Below the pieces are notes generated by a model that made no database searches, had not been told where the DNA came from, and worked only from the letters and a program-made list of their open reading frames with translations. The position numbers and the translations under genes were made by a program. Shown in pieces: positions 49,955-61,440 of a DNA stretch of 64,000 nucleotides. The stretch covers positions 78,359 through 142,358 of the forward strand of contig NW_014577201.1 in the NCBI RefSeq assembly GCF_000485595.1, in the 5' to 3' direction. The first letter of the stretch is position 1. The number at the start of each line of letters is the position of its first letter. Source of the DNA: Priapulus caudatus (taxonomy: Eukaryota; Priapulida; Priapulimorpha; Priapulimorphida; Priapulidae).

Positions 49955-50490
49955 TGTGTAGCATGCTGACTCTATAGCTGCTGCTGTGTAGCATACTGAC
50001 TCTATAGCTGCTGCTGTGTAGCATACTGACTTTATAGCTGCTGCTGTGTAGCATGCTGACTCTATAGCTGCTGCTGTGTAGCATGCTGGCTCTATAGCTG
50101 CTGCTGTGTAGCATACTGACTCGATAGCTGCTGCTGTGTAGCATAATGGCTCTATAACTGCTGCTGTGTAGCATACTAGCTCTATAGCTGCTGCTGTGTA
50201 GCATGCTGACTCTATAGCTGCTGCTGTGTAGCATGCTGACTCTAGAGCTGCTGCTGTGTAGCATGCTGGCTCTATAGCTGCTGCTGTGTAGCATACTAGC
50301 TCTATAGCTGCTGCTGTGTAGCATGCTGGCTCTATAGCTGCTGCTGTGTAGCATGCTGGCTCTGTAGCTGCTGCTGTGTAGCATGCTGACTCTATAGCTG
50401 CTGCTGTGTAGCATGCTGACTCTATAGCTGCTGCTGTGTAGCATACTAGCTCTATAGCTGCTGCTGTGTAGCATGCTGGCTCTATAGCTC
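49955..50490 (+). repeat. 30-bp minisatellite, clean direct array
   Basis: About 18 units of TAGCTGCTGCTGTGTAGCAT+GCTGACTCTA with A/G and GAC/GGC/AGC variants. The length is constant at 30 bp, so the minus strand is open for 190 codons (49929-50501) encoding a ten-residue repeat, SSSYRASMLH. I do not regard it as a gene: there is no start context, splice signal or independent support. Confidence 0.95.
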
Positions 50491-52669
50491 AGCATGCTCA
50501 CCAGCAGCAGTTATGAGAGGTACAAGTATCTAACACAGCAGCAGGCTATAGAGGTCTTACAATGCTATACAGCAGCAGTATAGAGCAGCAATGTACACAG
50601 CTGCGTAGTTAATAGAGATCAGTATGCTACACAGCCGCAGACTATTAGAGCCAGCATGGCTAATACAGCGGAGCAGCTTAGGAGCAGCATGCCACGAGCA
50701 GCTTGCATATACCGAAGCAGCAATGCTATAAAGCAGGAGCTATAGAGTCTTCAGCATGCTACCAGTAGCAGGTCTAGTATAAGCCTAGTATTGGCGTACA
50801 CAGCAGGCAGCTAAGGAAGGGCCAGCATACATAAACAGGGTCCAGCAGCTATGAGTCAGGCATGCTAGCACAGCACAGCTTATAATCAGAGTGCAGCATT
50901 GGGCTACACGCGCAGCAGCTACATGGAGGGCCCAGCCTTGCTAACAGGAGGCAGACTATAGGAGCCAGCATGGCTACCACAGCAGCGAGCTTATAGAGCG
51001 TTAATGTATGCTGACAGCAGGGCAGCAGCTACTCATGAAGTCAGCGATGCTAGCACAGCAGCAGGCTAATAGAGTCAGGCAATGCTCACACAGCACAGCC
51101 TACAGAGCCAGATGCTGACACAGGGCACAGCTATAGAGCGAGCATGGCCTACACGCAGCAGCAGCTGATAGAGCTATGTGATGCGACACAGCAGGCAGCT
51201 ATCAAGCAGTCAGCATGCTCACACAGCAGGCAGCGTCGTAGAGCGGCAGTCTGCACGACAAGCAGCTAGTTGAGATCAGCATGCTAGACAGGGACAGCTA
51301 TAGAGTCACATGCATAACAGCGCACAGCTATCGGAGGAGCCAGGCGATGCTGACAGGCAGCATGCCGCAGTAACGAGGCAGCAGCTACACAGCCAGCAGG
51401 CCTTATAGAGCTGGAGTAGCACCAGCAAGCAGCTATAGGAGCCAGCATTGGTCACACAGGCAAGGCAGTTCTGAGAGTCAGCAAATGCTGATCAGCACAA
51501 GCAGCTAAGAGGTCAGCAGTTGCTACACAGGCACAGTCTATAGAGCTAGGGTATGCTACACTAGCGAGACGCGGTGTGTGTAGGCGACCATTAGAGGGAG
51601 GGCGCCTACACAGCGAGGTCGAGGTTAGTTCGTAGTGCAGTAAGTGGAGAACTACATGAGCGCCAGGCTAGGCATAGGCGATAGGGAGATGCGAAGGTCG
51701 AAGTGCTACTAGGACACGGCCGAGCAGCATAGGCGTGCGGGTGGCGAGATCGAGTGTCGTATGCATGCAGCGGAGCGTGGAACAGCTGATCTGGGTGAAG
51801 AGCGCGGAAGCCGCTAGAAAAATAAAAAAAAAACACAATGCGAGGCAAGCTGATAGAGCGCAGTAATGCCTGACATCCAGCAGGCAGTTATAAGCAGTCC
51901 AGTATGACTACACAGCACAGCTGAATAGAGCGATATGCCTTAACACAGTAGCAGTTATAGATCAGCATCGCTACCAGCGCAGCTATACGAGCTAGCATGC
52001 TATAGCAGCAGCAGCTATAGAGCGCGCATGGCTACACAAGAACCGTATAGAGCCAGCCTGCGTACAACGAGCGAGCACTATAGAGTCAGCGATCCTTACA
52101 GCGAGCACGAGCCTATAAAGGTCAGTAGATCTATCACCGCACGCAGTCGGCAGATGGTACAGAGGGCAGGCGTGCCTACTTCGCAGTCAGGGCAGCTAAT
52201 AGAGCTCAGCCTGCTACAGGTCAGCAGCAGCTATAGAGTCAGCAATCGCTAACAACAGGCAGGCCAGGCTATAGAGGCCAGTATGCTACCGCAGCAGTTA
52301 ATGAGAGTCTAGTAGGTGCTACACAGCGAGCAGGCTATAAGGGCCAGTAATATACACAGCGCAGTTATAGAGTCAGCATGGCTTACCCAGCAGCAGCTAT
52401 AGAGCTAGCATGCTATACAGCAGCAGCTATAGAGCCAGCATGCTACACAGCAGCAGTTACATAGAGCCATGCCTGCTACACAGGCAGCAGCTGATAGAGT
52501 CAGGCATGGCTATAGCAGCTAGCAGCTATAGAAAAGTCCAGTATGCACACGGCAGCATGCTATAGAGTCAGTACTGTCTGACACTAGCAGGCCGAAGCTA
52601 TAGAGCCTCAGGCATGACTATCACAGTAGCTCCAAGAAACGGTATTGCTACGGGTTAGGAATACCCTAG
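50491..52669 (-). repeat. 30-bp minisatellite, inverted and noisy
   Basis: The same unit in reverse complement (AGCATGCTACACAGCAGCAG), with indels in almost every unit. It ends with the reverse complement of 49913-49954. About 2.2 kb, four times the clean arm. Confidence 0.9.
51560..51845. other. non-repeat insert inside the inverted array
   Basis: About 285 bp that does not follow the 30-bp unit, ending in an A-rich run (51820-51836). No gene. The minus frame at 51606-51848 is not supported. Confidence 0.65.
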
Positions 52670-52684
52670 GGCATATAGTAGTCG

Positions 52685-52709
52685 NNNNNNNNNNNNNNNN
52701 NNNNNNNNN
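52685..52709. other. assembly gap, 25 N
   Basis: Exactly 25 N between inverted and direct parts of the same minisatellite. Confidence 1.
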
Positions 52710-53031
52710 ACTCTATAGCTGCTGCTGTATAGCATGCTGGCTCTATAACTGCAGCTGTGTAGCATGCTGGCTCTATAGCTGCTGCTGTATAGCATGCTAG
52801 CTCTATAGCTGCTGCTGTGTAGCATACTGACTCTATAACTGCTGCTGTGTAGCATGCTGACTCTATAGCTGCTGCTGTGTAGCATGCTGACTCTATAACT
52901 GCTGCTGTGTAGCATACTGGCTCTATAACTGCTGCTGTGTAGCATGCTAGCTCTATAGCTGCTGCTGTGTAGCATACTGGCTCTATAACTGCTGCTGTGT
53001 AGCATGCTAGCTCTATAGCTGCTGCTGTATA
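52710..53031 (+). repeat. 30-bp minisatellite, direct array after the gap
   Basis: About ten clean units in the same orientation as 49955-50490. The minus strand is again open (52655-53089). Confidence 0.95.
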
Positions 53032-53415
53032 GGCACTGAGCGGAGCGTAAACTCGGCAGAAAATAAACGCAACCAAGGGTTTTTCGCATGCAACTATAGC
53101 CGTTGGTGTGGTAATCCGTATATATAGCGCGACGATGTATCCAATTTTACGTTACATGCGCTGCGCAGATATATTCACGCGCTTTTATTCAAAATCTTCT
53201 CGATTTAACTTCGCTGAAATTAGGTTGCCTATTTGCGTGGACATGTTTCTAATATATCGTGGTGTGTATCTGCGACAGTGACAAGTGGTAGCAAGATTAC
53301 AGCTGCAGCCTTTCTTCTGGCCATCGCGTCGTATATGTAGAGAATACTGCTGCTGATTTGTTTTGCTATATTATATATACAGTAATACGCTAATAATAAG
53401 AACACAATTTTAAAA

Positions 53416-53421
53416 TTTATT
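53416..53421 (-). promoter_or_regulatory. candidate poly(A) signal AATAAA
   Basis: AATAAA on the minus strand, about 245 bp downstream of the stop codon of the secreted-protein exon (53666). Position and strand fit its 3' UTR. Confidence 0.5.
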
Positions 53422-53665
53422 AGGAATTTTCCAGGTAGTATACAGAATATATTTATAAGAATTATAGCGCAACTAGCTAATGTTCTTCCCCATTAGACTA
53501 CAACTTCACTTGGTTCATGTGCGCAAAATAATGTAAAAAATTTCACCGAGTTAAAGAAATCGATATAGGCCTACTAAAAATTCGACTCGACAGTGTCCCG
53601 GGTAGTACAGTGAACAATAGCTGACCTGAGGCGAATCCCTGACGGAGGAAATCCTATAACGTACT

Positions 53666-54267
53666 CTAGCTGCGGTACAGGGGAGCATAGAACCGGCCGG
53701 CTGGTGTTAAAGGAATGGAAAATGGCAGGCCACCAATATTCAGCAGCGATTCGAAATATCGCGTGCGCCCATAGGGGGCGGGGTCGGCAGCGGAAAGGAT
53801 GGTGTCTCTACGGGCCGGTACGAGAGCGACGCTATTAAAGACGACTGGGCTAATTCGTTGCATTCTTTCGAGTACTCCATTTCCGCTTCTTCTCGCGCTC
53901 AAGATTGGCTCAGACTCAAATGATGTCGTCGGTACAGTCCGCTCGTTGGCGTCAGATGCCATCCGCATAGCGGCATCTAACGCATTCCCAAAGCTGAAAT
54001 TCTCAATTCCCACGTACGATGGCGCGAAGTTCGATATTCCGTATGCAGATGGGTCGAAGTTGGCGAAGTTGCGCACAAAATCGGCCTGCGTTTCCGGTGT
54101 GTATGAACTTCCGGTGTTGAATTGGCCCAGGGCGGGAAACCGTGATCCCCGCTCGGTTTGCTGGTAGTCGTCGGTGCGGTACGGGAACACAGAGAACTGT
54201 CGATTGCTGTTGGTAGTGCACTGCGCTTCGTTCGACAGAAATAGCACAATGGTTGCTATCAGGAATG
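53666..54267 (-). CDS. terminal exon of a predicted secreted protein, function unknown
   Basis: On the minus strand a frame opens at a good splice acceptor (pyrimidine-rich ...TTTGTTTTTAG, exon from about 54267) and runs ~200 codons to TAG at 53666. Its first residues, QQIPFLIATIVLFLSNEAQC, look like a signal-peptide hydrophobic core with a likely cleavage site after the AQC region. The mature part has almost no cysteine and no domain I know; it is rich in Ser, Pro, Ala, Arg and aromatic residues (for example FSFGNALDAAMRMASDANER, GLPFSIPLTPAGRFYAPLYR). The start codon must lie in an upstream exon, because no in-frame ATG precedes the signal core. The only strong nearby donor (about 55151, minus) follows a short ATG frame but in the wrong phase. 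Base composition is richer in GC than the flanks. An apparent GTG start at 54247 is not biologically likely. Confidence 0.55.
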
Positions 54268-54284
54268 GAATCTGCTGCCTAAAA

Positions 54285-55240
54285 ACAAATGCACAGATGG
54301 TTCAATGCGAGAATGTCAATATTCACGAAATCTTGTAGAATCTACTATCAGTATGTTCAAGAGTTAGAAATATGTGTGGCGGATATAGAAACAGAATCAT
54401 TATCATCATGTATTTCTGCTCCATTGCCACGCAGCACGGGCACACGTCCCGACAAGACTTAGGCTGAGTGATTGCGAGCTTTATTTCTCATCGACTGTCT
54501 TTTTCCCAAACTAACAATCCTACATGTCATGGTACTAACACGAGCAGTTTTCTTTTTCCTGCATCAACTTGATGGTGTAGCATTCTCCCGAGCTAAGTCT
54601 AACAATAGCATGCCTAGTAACTATATACCCGCGGATATTATAGTTGTCTAGAACTTGGTAACATTGTTGCTGCGAAACAGAAACCGTAACTGTTAATATG
54701 GGTATAGTGTTAGAAAACAGACACTACCCATTTCTGAGAACGGTCATTGTTAGAATTAAGAGATTCATTGTATTTGATATCTAATATAACCAACGAATAT
54801 AGTTTTAATAACATTTCGTAGCGTGTCCCATTGCGACAAATTATACGTCTAATCAGAGTGTTTGGGAGAGCAATAATAAATTTAACTATTAATCATAATC
54901 AATGGTATAGAAACCACACGCTTCGGTCAAACATATTTTGGTTATATTCACACGAAAACTGTTATATAATTCGCATTCCCCTAGAACCGAACGACAAGAA
55001 ACTGACTAACTAACTACGCAATTACACGAATAAAGAAATACTCCTAATAGCTATAATCATACATTTACACCGCAGCGTTTCGTAGCGTCTTACTAGCGTC
55101 TTACGTAGCGTCTTACAATAATTATACATCGCCTGCATGTTCGAAACTTACCGCCACGCATTCACACGAACCGAGATAAAACGCGGATGAAGTGAAATAG
55201 ATTGGCGCCGTCTGCTGCGAGTAGAAAACTACATCGCCCA
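54285..55240. other. presumed intron or upstream sequence of the secreted-protein gene
   Basis: AT-rich, with no further exon identified. A tandem repeat TAGCGTCTTAC x3 lies at 55082-55117. A GGCG|GTAAGT donor-like site is on the minus strand near 55151. Confidence 0.4.
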
Positions 55241-55457
55241 GGGGCCCGTTGTCAGAAACAAAATTAGTCTTAGCATTAGTCTTAACATTAACTTTTTCTT
55301 TTCGACCGTTGACAGAAACGCTGCGAAGTTACGAGAATGAAAAATCGTAGCAGATTTCCTCATAACAATACGAAACAAAGTGATGTCGACGGTCTAGGAG
55401 AAATTGTTAATGTTAAGACTATTGTTAAGACTAATTTTGTTTCTGACAACGGGCCCC
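55241..55457. mobile_element. MITE with ~56-bp terminal inverted repeats
   Basis: The left end GGGGCCCGTTGTCAGAAACA+AAATTAGTCTTA and the reverse complement of the right end agree over about 56 bp with only a few mismatches (GCATT versus ACAAT). Total length is 217 bp and the interior is ~105 bp of non-coding sequence. No transposase. Target-site duplication is unclear; flanks are CCCA and AGG. Confidence 0.88.
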
Positions 55458-57474
55458 AGGTTTCTATCGGCACCGACCGACAATTATTTAAGTCAGTGCA
55501 CTGCGCGCCGCACCTCTCGTATGAGATATATCCACGACCTTCACACCGACATTACACCTACCCTCGCACGTAAGTCATGGCGACGTCGAAGCAATGTTCC
55601 GTTCTTTGTTTCGCACTATAGCAGTCACTTACTAACACTACACTGTTTAACCCAACACTGTTTAACACTACACTACACTGTTTAACCGCGCAGTAACAGC
55701 TCCTCTCTCAGCGCCGGATCACTTTGCTCTAGCACAAATTAGAGAAGACTTGCGTCTTTTTTTCGCCGCACCTGGGCAAAACCGGCTGTCTACGGTTCGG
55801 CTAGCTTTCCTTGGCCTAAAAATATCATGAGCGCCGTGATTGGTAGCGATTTGATTGCTACCATAAAGGGATAATTAAAGCGGGCCCCCTGTGGGCGTCC
55901 GGAGGCATTATAGGTCTCGCTCGTTGTCTCGTATGTGTCGTCTCTGACACCGGCCTCTGAAGCGCAAGCTGTGTGCACAGACACTTGGGTCGTTTTAATA
56001 ATAAAATGGGAGTAAATAAAGAGAAATTATACTTCCAAAGTCCTGTCTATTTACTCTCTTTTGGCTATTATTTGTAATACTTTGGCGCGCGTGCGGCGAG
56101 ACTGTATGTTGCAGAGGAGCATTTAAACGGAGTTTACGTGAAATTATTAGTCTATAGAGAATCCATAAAACATTAGGACTTTGATAGTAAATGTAATTTG
56201 TGATTATTTGCAATTATTTTATTCTTGAAACGACCCAAGTACCTGCGACTGTGAGGGTAATGTGGAGTGACGGCTCTGCTGCCGCCCGTGCATGCATCTA
56301 ATTAACAACGATGCCGGATTTTCACATTAAGACTTATCGGGGGAGACAATGTAATTATCAATACAAAGGCAGCCTCACCTTTCCACGCTTGCCAACGTCG
56401 TAGTTAACACGCCAAAATATTATAACATATACGAGGCTAAACTGTAATTATCGCTGCAAACGACAAAGGGTATGGAAATACCGATAGCAAATGCTTCGGA
56501 TATATCTGTGTTATCCCTGTACGATGCGTCCATAGATCCAATTGAAAGAATCCAAGAAAGAAAAACACAATATAGGAATGAAACCGTAAAGCGTTTTATG
56601 TCAATGTATTCATGCGCTACAGTCTGAAAGGACGAGGCTGCTGTGAAAAGCGAGCTTTAGAAATAAGATGTCGCGCCAAGCACGCAAACGCTCGCTTACT
56701 AATACGGTCGCTTAGTGAATACGTTCACTTTCCCGCCGAAGGGGTTGCTGGCCGGTGGATTCTCATCTTGCGCACGCGTGCACCACAGCGACCGAACGAA
56801 TTATTCGGCTCTCTCGCTTCAATGAAGGATATTTCCTAGTGATGACAATCAAACCAAGGATTTTTTAGATCGCAATATTGTCACCTGGTTGTTACTGGCG
56901 TGGTTTTTCTCACCTGACGCGCTGTTACGCGAGCGGACACTCAATGTTAATCACTGTAGAGCTCTCCCTATCATGCATCCATTACGGCGCGACTGTGTAG
57001 ACAACCTACATTTGCGGCCGGGTTACGAAATTTCACCTGCCGAAATTCAGTGGAAAATGGAGCAAAACTCTCGCAAAGACACCAAAACGACGCAGACGTT
57101 TGTTTAATCCATTCGCGATAACTTTAGTTTACTGCGGGCGGTGGACCACCAACTATTTTAAGGACATAATTATGTTCGATCACCCGCCTCTAGCCAGGAA
57201 TGCGCGAGCACGGATCATTAGCACAGCGCATAGGGGAGAACAGCGGCGCAAGAATGCGCTAGTTCCTCACCGTACATAATATATCATTTTGCTGTAACTG
57301 TAAGAGCACTTTTTGTCTCCAGTCCCCCCGCATTCGATTACCTCTGAATCGTTACTGTTCTGTAGCCGCGCTGACGTGTATTTGTTGAATAATTAGCGAA
57401 GGTGAATTTCTATATGAGCTTAGCAATTGTGTGTCATAGTTCCGAAATAACAGCAACCGCCCCAAACGCGCTTC
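55458..57474. other. unassigned sequence
   Basis: Includes an ACACTGTTTAAC tandem repeat (55636-55686). Short frames at 56612-56839 and 56889-57107 (plus) have no recognised domain. No tRNA or transposon seen. Confidence 0.45.
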
Positions 57475-57570
57475 TAGACAAACACGCGCGCACTCACGCA
57501 CACACTTACATACGCACGCAGGCACACACGCACACACATACGCACACACGCACACACGCATGCGTACACA
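57475..57570. repeat. imperfect (CACG/CACA)n microsatellite
   Basis: CGCACACACGCACACAC-type sequence. The Cys/Val-rich minus frame over it is compositional. Confidence 0.85.
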
Positions 57571-59030
57571 CGTCATGAAATACGCACTATACACAGCACG
57601 CATTACGCGGTGCGGGTACACATTTATGCTTGCATACTAGGAAGCCTCTTAGTCTAACAAACGATTAAAGGCAATATTTTTAGTAATCCTGCTTTCGCAA
57701 AATACTCTAGATCGCATCAAATGCTGACAGGCTTTGAATTCTCGTTAGCATTTTATTTGTCGCTAAATATTTCGCACGCCACTAATGGCGCTGTTCTGTA
57801 TTCTGTAGTTTACTATTGACCGATGTATTTGTGCCGAGAATATTACAGAACTCATTCAACCCCCAGGCGCTTGCTATACGGTTTACAGTCGCAGCTCAAC
57901 TGCGTTGACACATTGACAGATAGACGTCACAGAACTGTGGCTACCGTTAGACTGTGTGCATCGAAGTTGTCACGCTTACCAAACCTGGCAAGCCGACTAT
58001 AGCATGACAACGATGAATACATGTCGATGATAGACTGGCGATTCTATTGCTGGCTAAATATATAGAACGCCAGCAACTATACTGAATAAGTCATGTAATG
58101 AGTAAATATTCTCTAAGAGATTTATTTTTTAGATGTTATGTACTCCTGGACGTATTATTGGAATTACTTGGGACACTTAGCTACTATCTAATCATCTGAT
58201 CAAACACTGTGAATATTAGGGAGAAACCAGTAGATTTGCATTTACTCTGATCGGTACTAAGTCTCGCCTGCCTCGATCACTGTGGAGTGTTGATAAAACT
58301 TTATAGATGCGTGCGCATGTATATACAATTTGATCCCATCCCGCGATCAGCGCATATAAATAATGACGGAACGAAAGGGCGAAAGGAAGAAAATAAATTA
58401 TAACTAATAAAAAAAATACATTTTATTTAAACAATGATATTACATTTTAGTATTCAATGTCTTCCTTCCGATTCTACCGGGGAGACAATTTTCTACTTCC
58501 TCGTATAATTTTCTTAGTTATGGTTTAGTATCTCTACCTAACTATCCTAATGTATTCATGCCATAGAACGTGTACTTTCAGCATTATAAGCGAATCGATT
58601 ATACTTTGCATATTTCTGAACTGTATAGCTATTAAGAAGTTAATGCGCGAAGAAACGCTAACGAATATGAATGGGGTTTTAGTAGTTAAATCATGTAGAC
58701 TGTTCCTTAGCTAAATAGAATTAGGAAAGTCGATAAACGTCCAAATTCATGACGTGTTCCAAGTCGACTGTATTACTAATTAGACGAAAGCCCTAGGGAG
58801 GGCCCAAAATGTGATTGGTTGGGTTCAGACGTCTTTTTGCCTCGCGGAAAAACAGCTGAAAGACTCTCCGTGTCAGACAAAATCAAGCTAAAATCAATAT
58901 ACGAATATAGAGTCGAAATTAGGTGTCTTTTGATGTTATATTACACGTTTTTAGTTAACGGGTTCATATAGTATTATGACAGTAATGAATGTTTATATAG
59001 CCTGGGAAACTTTTTTCCCTAAAATTCAAC

Positions 59031-59035
<5 letters not shown>
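57571..59035. other. unassigned AT-rich sequence
   Basis: Almost no frame above 60 codons and nothing recognised on either strand. Confidence 0.55.

Positions 59036-59081
<46 letters not shown>
59036..59081. repeat. (CT)n microsatellite
   Basis: Pure CTCTCT run. Confidence 0.96.
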
Positions 59082-59086
<5 letters not shown>

Positions 59087-59104
59087 GTATGTATGTACCC
59101 TATT

Positions 59105-59162
59105 ATCTAGTCCTGATATATATAGTATATATATACTATCAGTATATATATATTATATAGTG
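59105..59162. repeat. AT-rich palindromic repeat
   Basis: TATATA sequence containing the perfect palindrome ATAGTATATATATACTAT. Confidence 0.8.
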
Positions 59163-59696
59163 ACATCAAGATAAATTCATGTTGATATTGGATTTGTTAG
59201 GAACGCTTGTGATGCGATTAAGGATTTCCAAGTATCGACCGGAACATGGTGACGCTTTGGTGCACAATATACGACGAGGTAAGCAGAGCTCAACACACCG
59301 CAAGACTAACTGGTGATACGCGCGATGAACAAGGCTAGAAAAAGAGAGCGCATGTTATAATCACTCACACTCATTACTAAAAATCTACACGCACAGCCGC
59401 GGCAGCCATCATGCCCTGCCAGCTTATCGAGTAAATAGGCACATGAGTGAATTTGCTACGTGTTTGATAATTTAATGTAACCCCGATTGGGCTTCGCGGC
59501 CACGGAGATGACTATTATACGTTACAATTGTAAGCTAAACGGGTCCGCACAGCACGTGCTTGGTGAGGACTTCATCAAACGTTCAACGGCCCTCGAGCTA
59601 GTCTATCAGTATGTAGATTGAAGTAACATGTTAGATTACGAGTGTAAACTATAGCATAAATGCGTACGCATGCTGCTTTAGTAATTATACTCAATA
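59163..59696. other. unassigned sequence
   Basis: A short frame followed by ACGACGAG|GTAAGC (about 59273) resembles an exon end, but without any partner exon or domain I do not call a gene. Confidence 0.45.
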
Positions 59697-59865
59697 TGCA
59701 CACACAAACACCAACACACCACACACACACACATCACACACACACCACACACACACACACACACACGAAGCACCAGCACACCCACACACACAGACAGACA
59801 CACACAGCACAACACACACACACACAACACAGACACACACAAACACACACACACACACACACAGC
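59697..59865. repeat. (CA)n microsatellite
   Basis: ACACAC array with CAC duplications and CAGACA interruptions. Confidence 0.95.
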
Positions 59866-59924
59866 ACACTTACACTTCCGAGTGTGGCTTCGCCGAAACC
59901 ATCGAGCACACGTCATCCGCACGA

Positions 59925-59990
59925 TATCATATATAATATATGATATATATACTATAATAATATATATATATATATATATTATATATATGA
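59925..59990. repeat. (TA)n repeat
   Basis: ATATATA run with self-complementary TATATTATATATGA segments. Confidence 0.9.
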
Positions 59991-60671
59991 GTGTGCGTGG
60001 TGTGTTCGTGCGTGCATGAGGTACGTATTTACGGCGCGTGTTTAACCTGCAGGCGTGTGTGAGATTGATAATGATGTTGACTGCTGGCAGGAGTACACAA
60101 CGCGTCATGCGGGCAATCTTACCTTTTATATAGGTCATTAATATGTATTACGCTGAAGCCCCACCCTGCATTTAACATATGCGGTTAACATAATATTACA
60201 ATGTTTTGAAAATTGCCATTAATTCTGGAATCACGCGGCAAAATCTAAAGAGCACGTGTATATAGTTTAGGCAAATGGTCCGCCGTGACAGTGACTCCGC
60301 GTGACCGTTGGAGCATCTCCTTGCAGGCTGAGACAGAGGACATTCTCAAGCTTTGCTTCGAGCAGCGCGCATCACATATTCGACCCACGGCCGAGTGTAC
60401 GCAACAGGGAAAGGCGAGAACAGAGAATGACTTGCGTTTTGCGTTAGCCAGTAAGATAATACTTCTAAGCCTTCCTACCTTTTAATACTAATAGCCAAGT
60501 TAAATCGTGTCATGCGCCATTGCTGACGCTTAGATTAATGTGTTATAGCGCATGCGCGAGCAGGAGGCGAGTTTTTCGACAATTTGCTATAAGCACACGA
60601 TACCCGCGTCAACCAACGCGTGCATATTCAAGAATCAACACAGGCATCATATAGTTATAGTAGTTGTAGGC

Positions 60672-60676
60672 TCCTG

Positions 60677-60735
<59 letters not shown>
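60672..60735. repeat. (CT)n microsatellite
   Basis: CTCTCT with one TTCT interruption, followed by a C-rich tract. Confidence 0.95.
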
Positions 60736-60736
<1 letters not shown>

Positions 60737-60796
60737 CCCTCCCCCCCCCACACAGACCATCTCCGTCTCTACCTTACTATTCTTATCCCGGTCTCT

Positions 60797-60915
60797 CTCT
60801 CTCTCTCTCGCTCTCTATCTATCTATTTATCTATCTATCTATTTATCTATCTATCTTCCGATTGATCGATTGATCTATCTATCTATATGTCTATTTGTCT
60901 GTCTGTCTGTCTGTC
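60797..60915. repeat. compound (CT)n(CTAT)n(CTGT)n microsatellite
   Basis: CTCTCT, then CTATCTATTTAT, then GATTGATCGATTGATC and CTGTCTGTC. Confidence 0.93.
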
Positions 60916-61440
60916 CACCTCTCTCATTGTTATGTACAATCTTCACGCTATCCTTCTTGTCTGTATAGTCTCCAGTCTGTAGGCGATATAGCGAGGCTAA
61001 ACGTGTAGGATAATCAATGTACATACAAAATTAAGGTACCACGAGACAGATATCAAGTTGCACCTTCGCAAACCCCCTCGTGCTTATTTGCCATTATTCC
61101 TCTCCTAATGATCCATTAAGCCATGATTGCTTGCGCCCGACGTGTGTATTGTATTAAAGCAGCACTCGAGGAAGCAGATCGTCGTCTCTCGTGCGCGTTA
61201 CACGCTCTACGTCGCAGTGCTTGCCTATCTCTCTGTGTCGTCGTCTCCTATACACATTACTAAATCTGCTACATCGCGTACCGTCGCAGCCATGGCGGCC
61301 TTGCGGGGCTTGTAATCGATCCAAACGACGTCTGCGCTAGGACTGAACGAAAGGGAAATATACAAGCGCACGACGAGAAGCTAGGATGAGGCGTGTATCG
61401 AGACAATTCAGCTCTTCCTTTTCACATATGTGTCAATATA
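60916..61440. other. unassigned sequence
   Basis: No gene recognised; the short plus frame at 61127-61315 has no domain. Confidence 0.5.

Noticed and set aside
51606-51848. 80-codon minus frame in the non-repeat island
   Set aside because: Lies in noisy sequence with no domain and no second copy.
55141-55190. ATG CGT GGC G|GTAAGT as first exon of the secreted-protein gene
   Set aside because: The donor is good, but its phase joined to the acceptor near 54267 gives an early stop and loses the signal-peptide frame.
59190-59285. Short frame ending at a GAG|GTAAGC donor-like site
   Set aside because: No acceptor, partner exon or domain; a donor-like hexamer is expected by chance in 64 kb.
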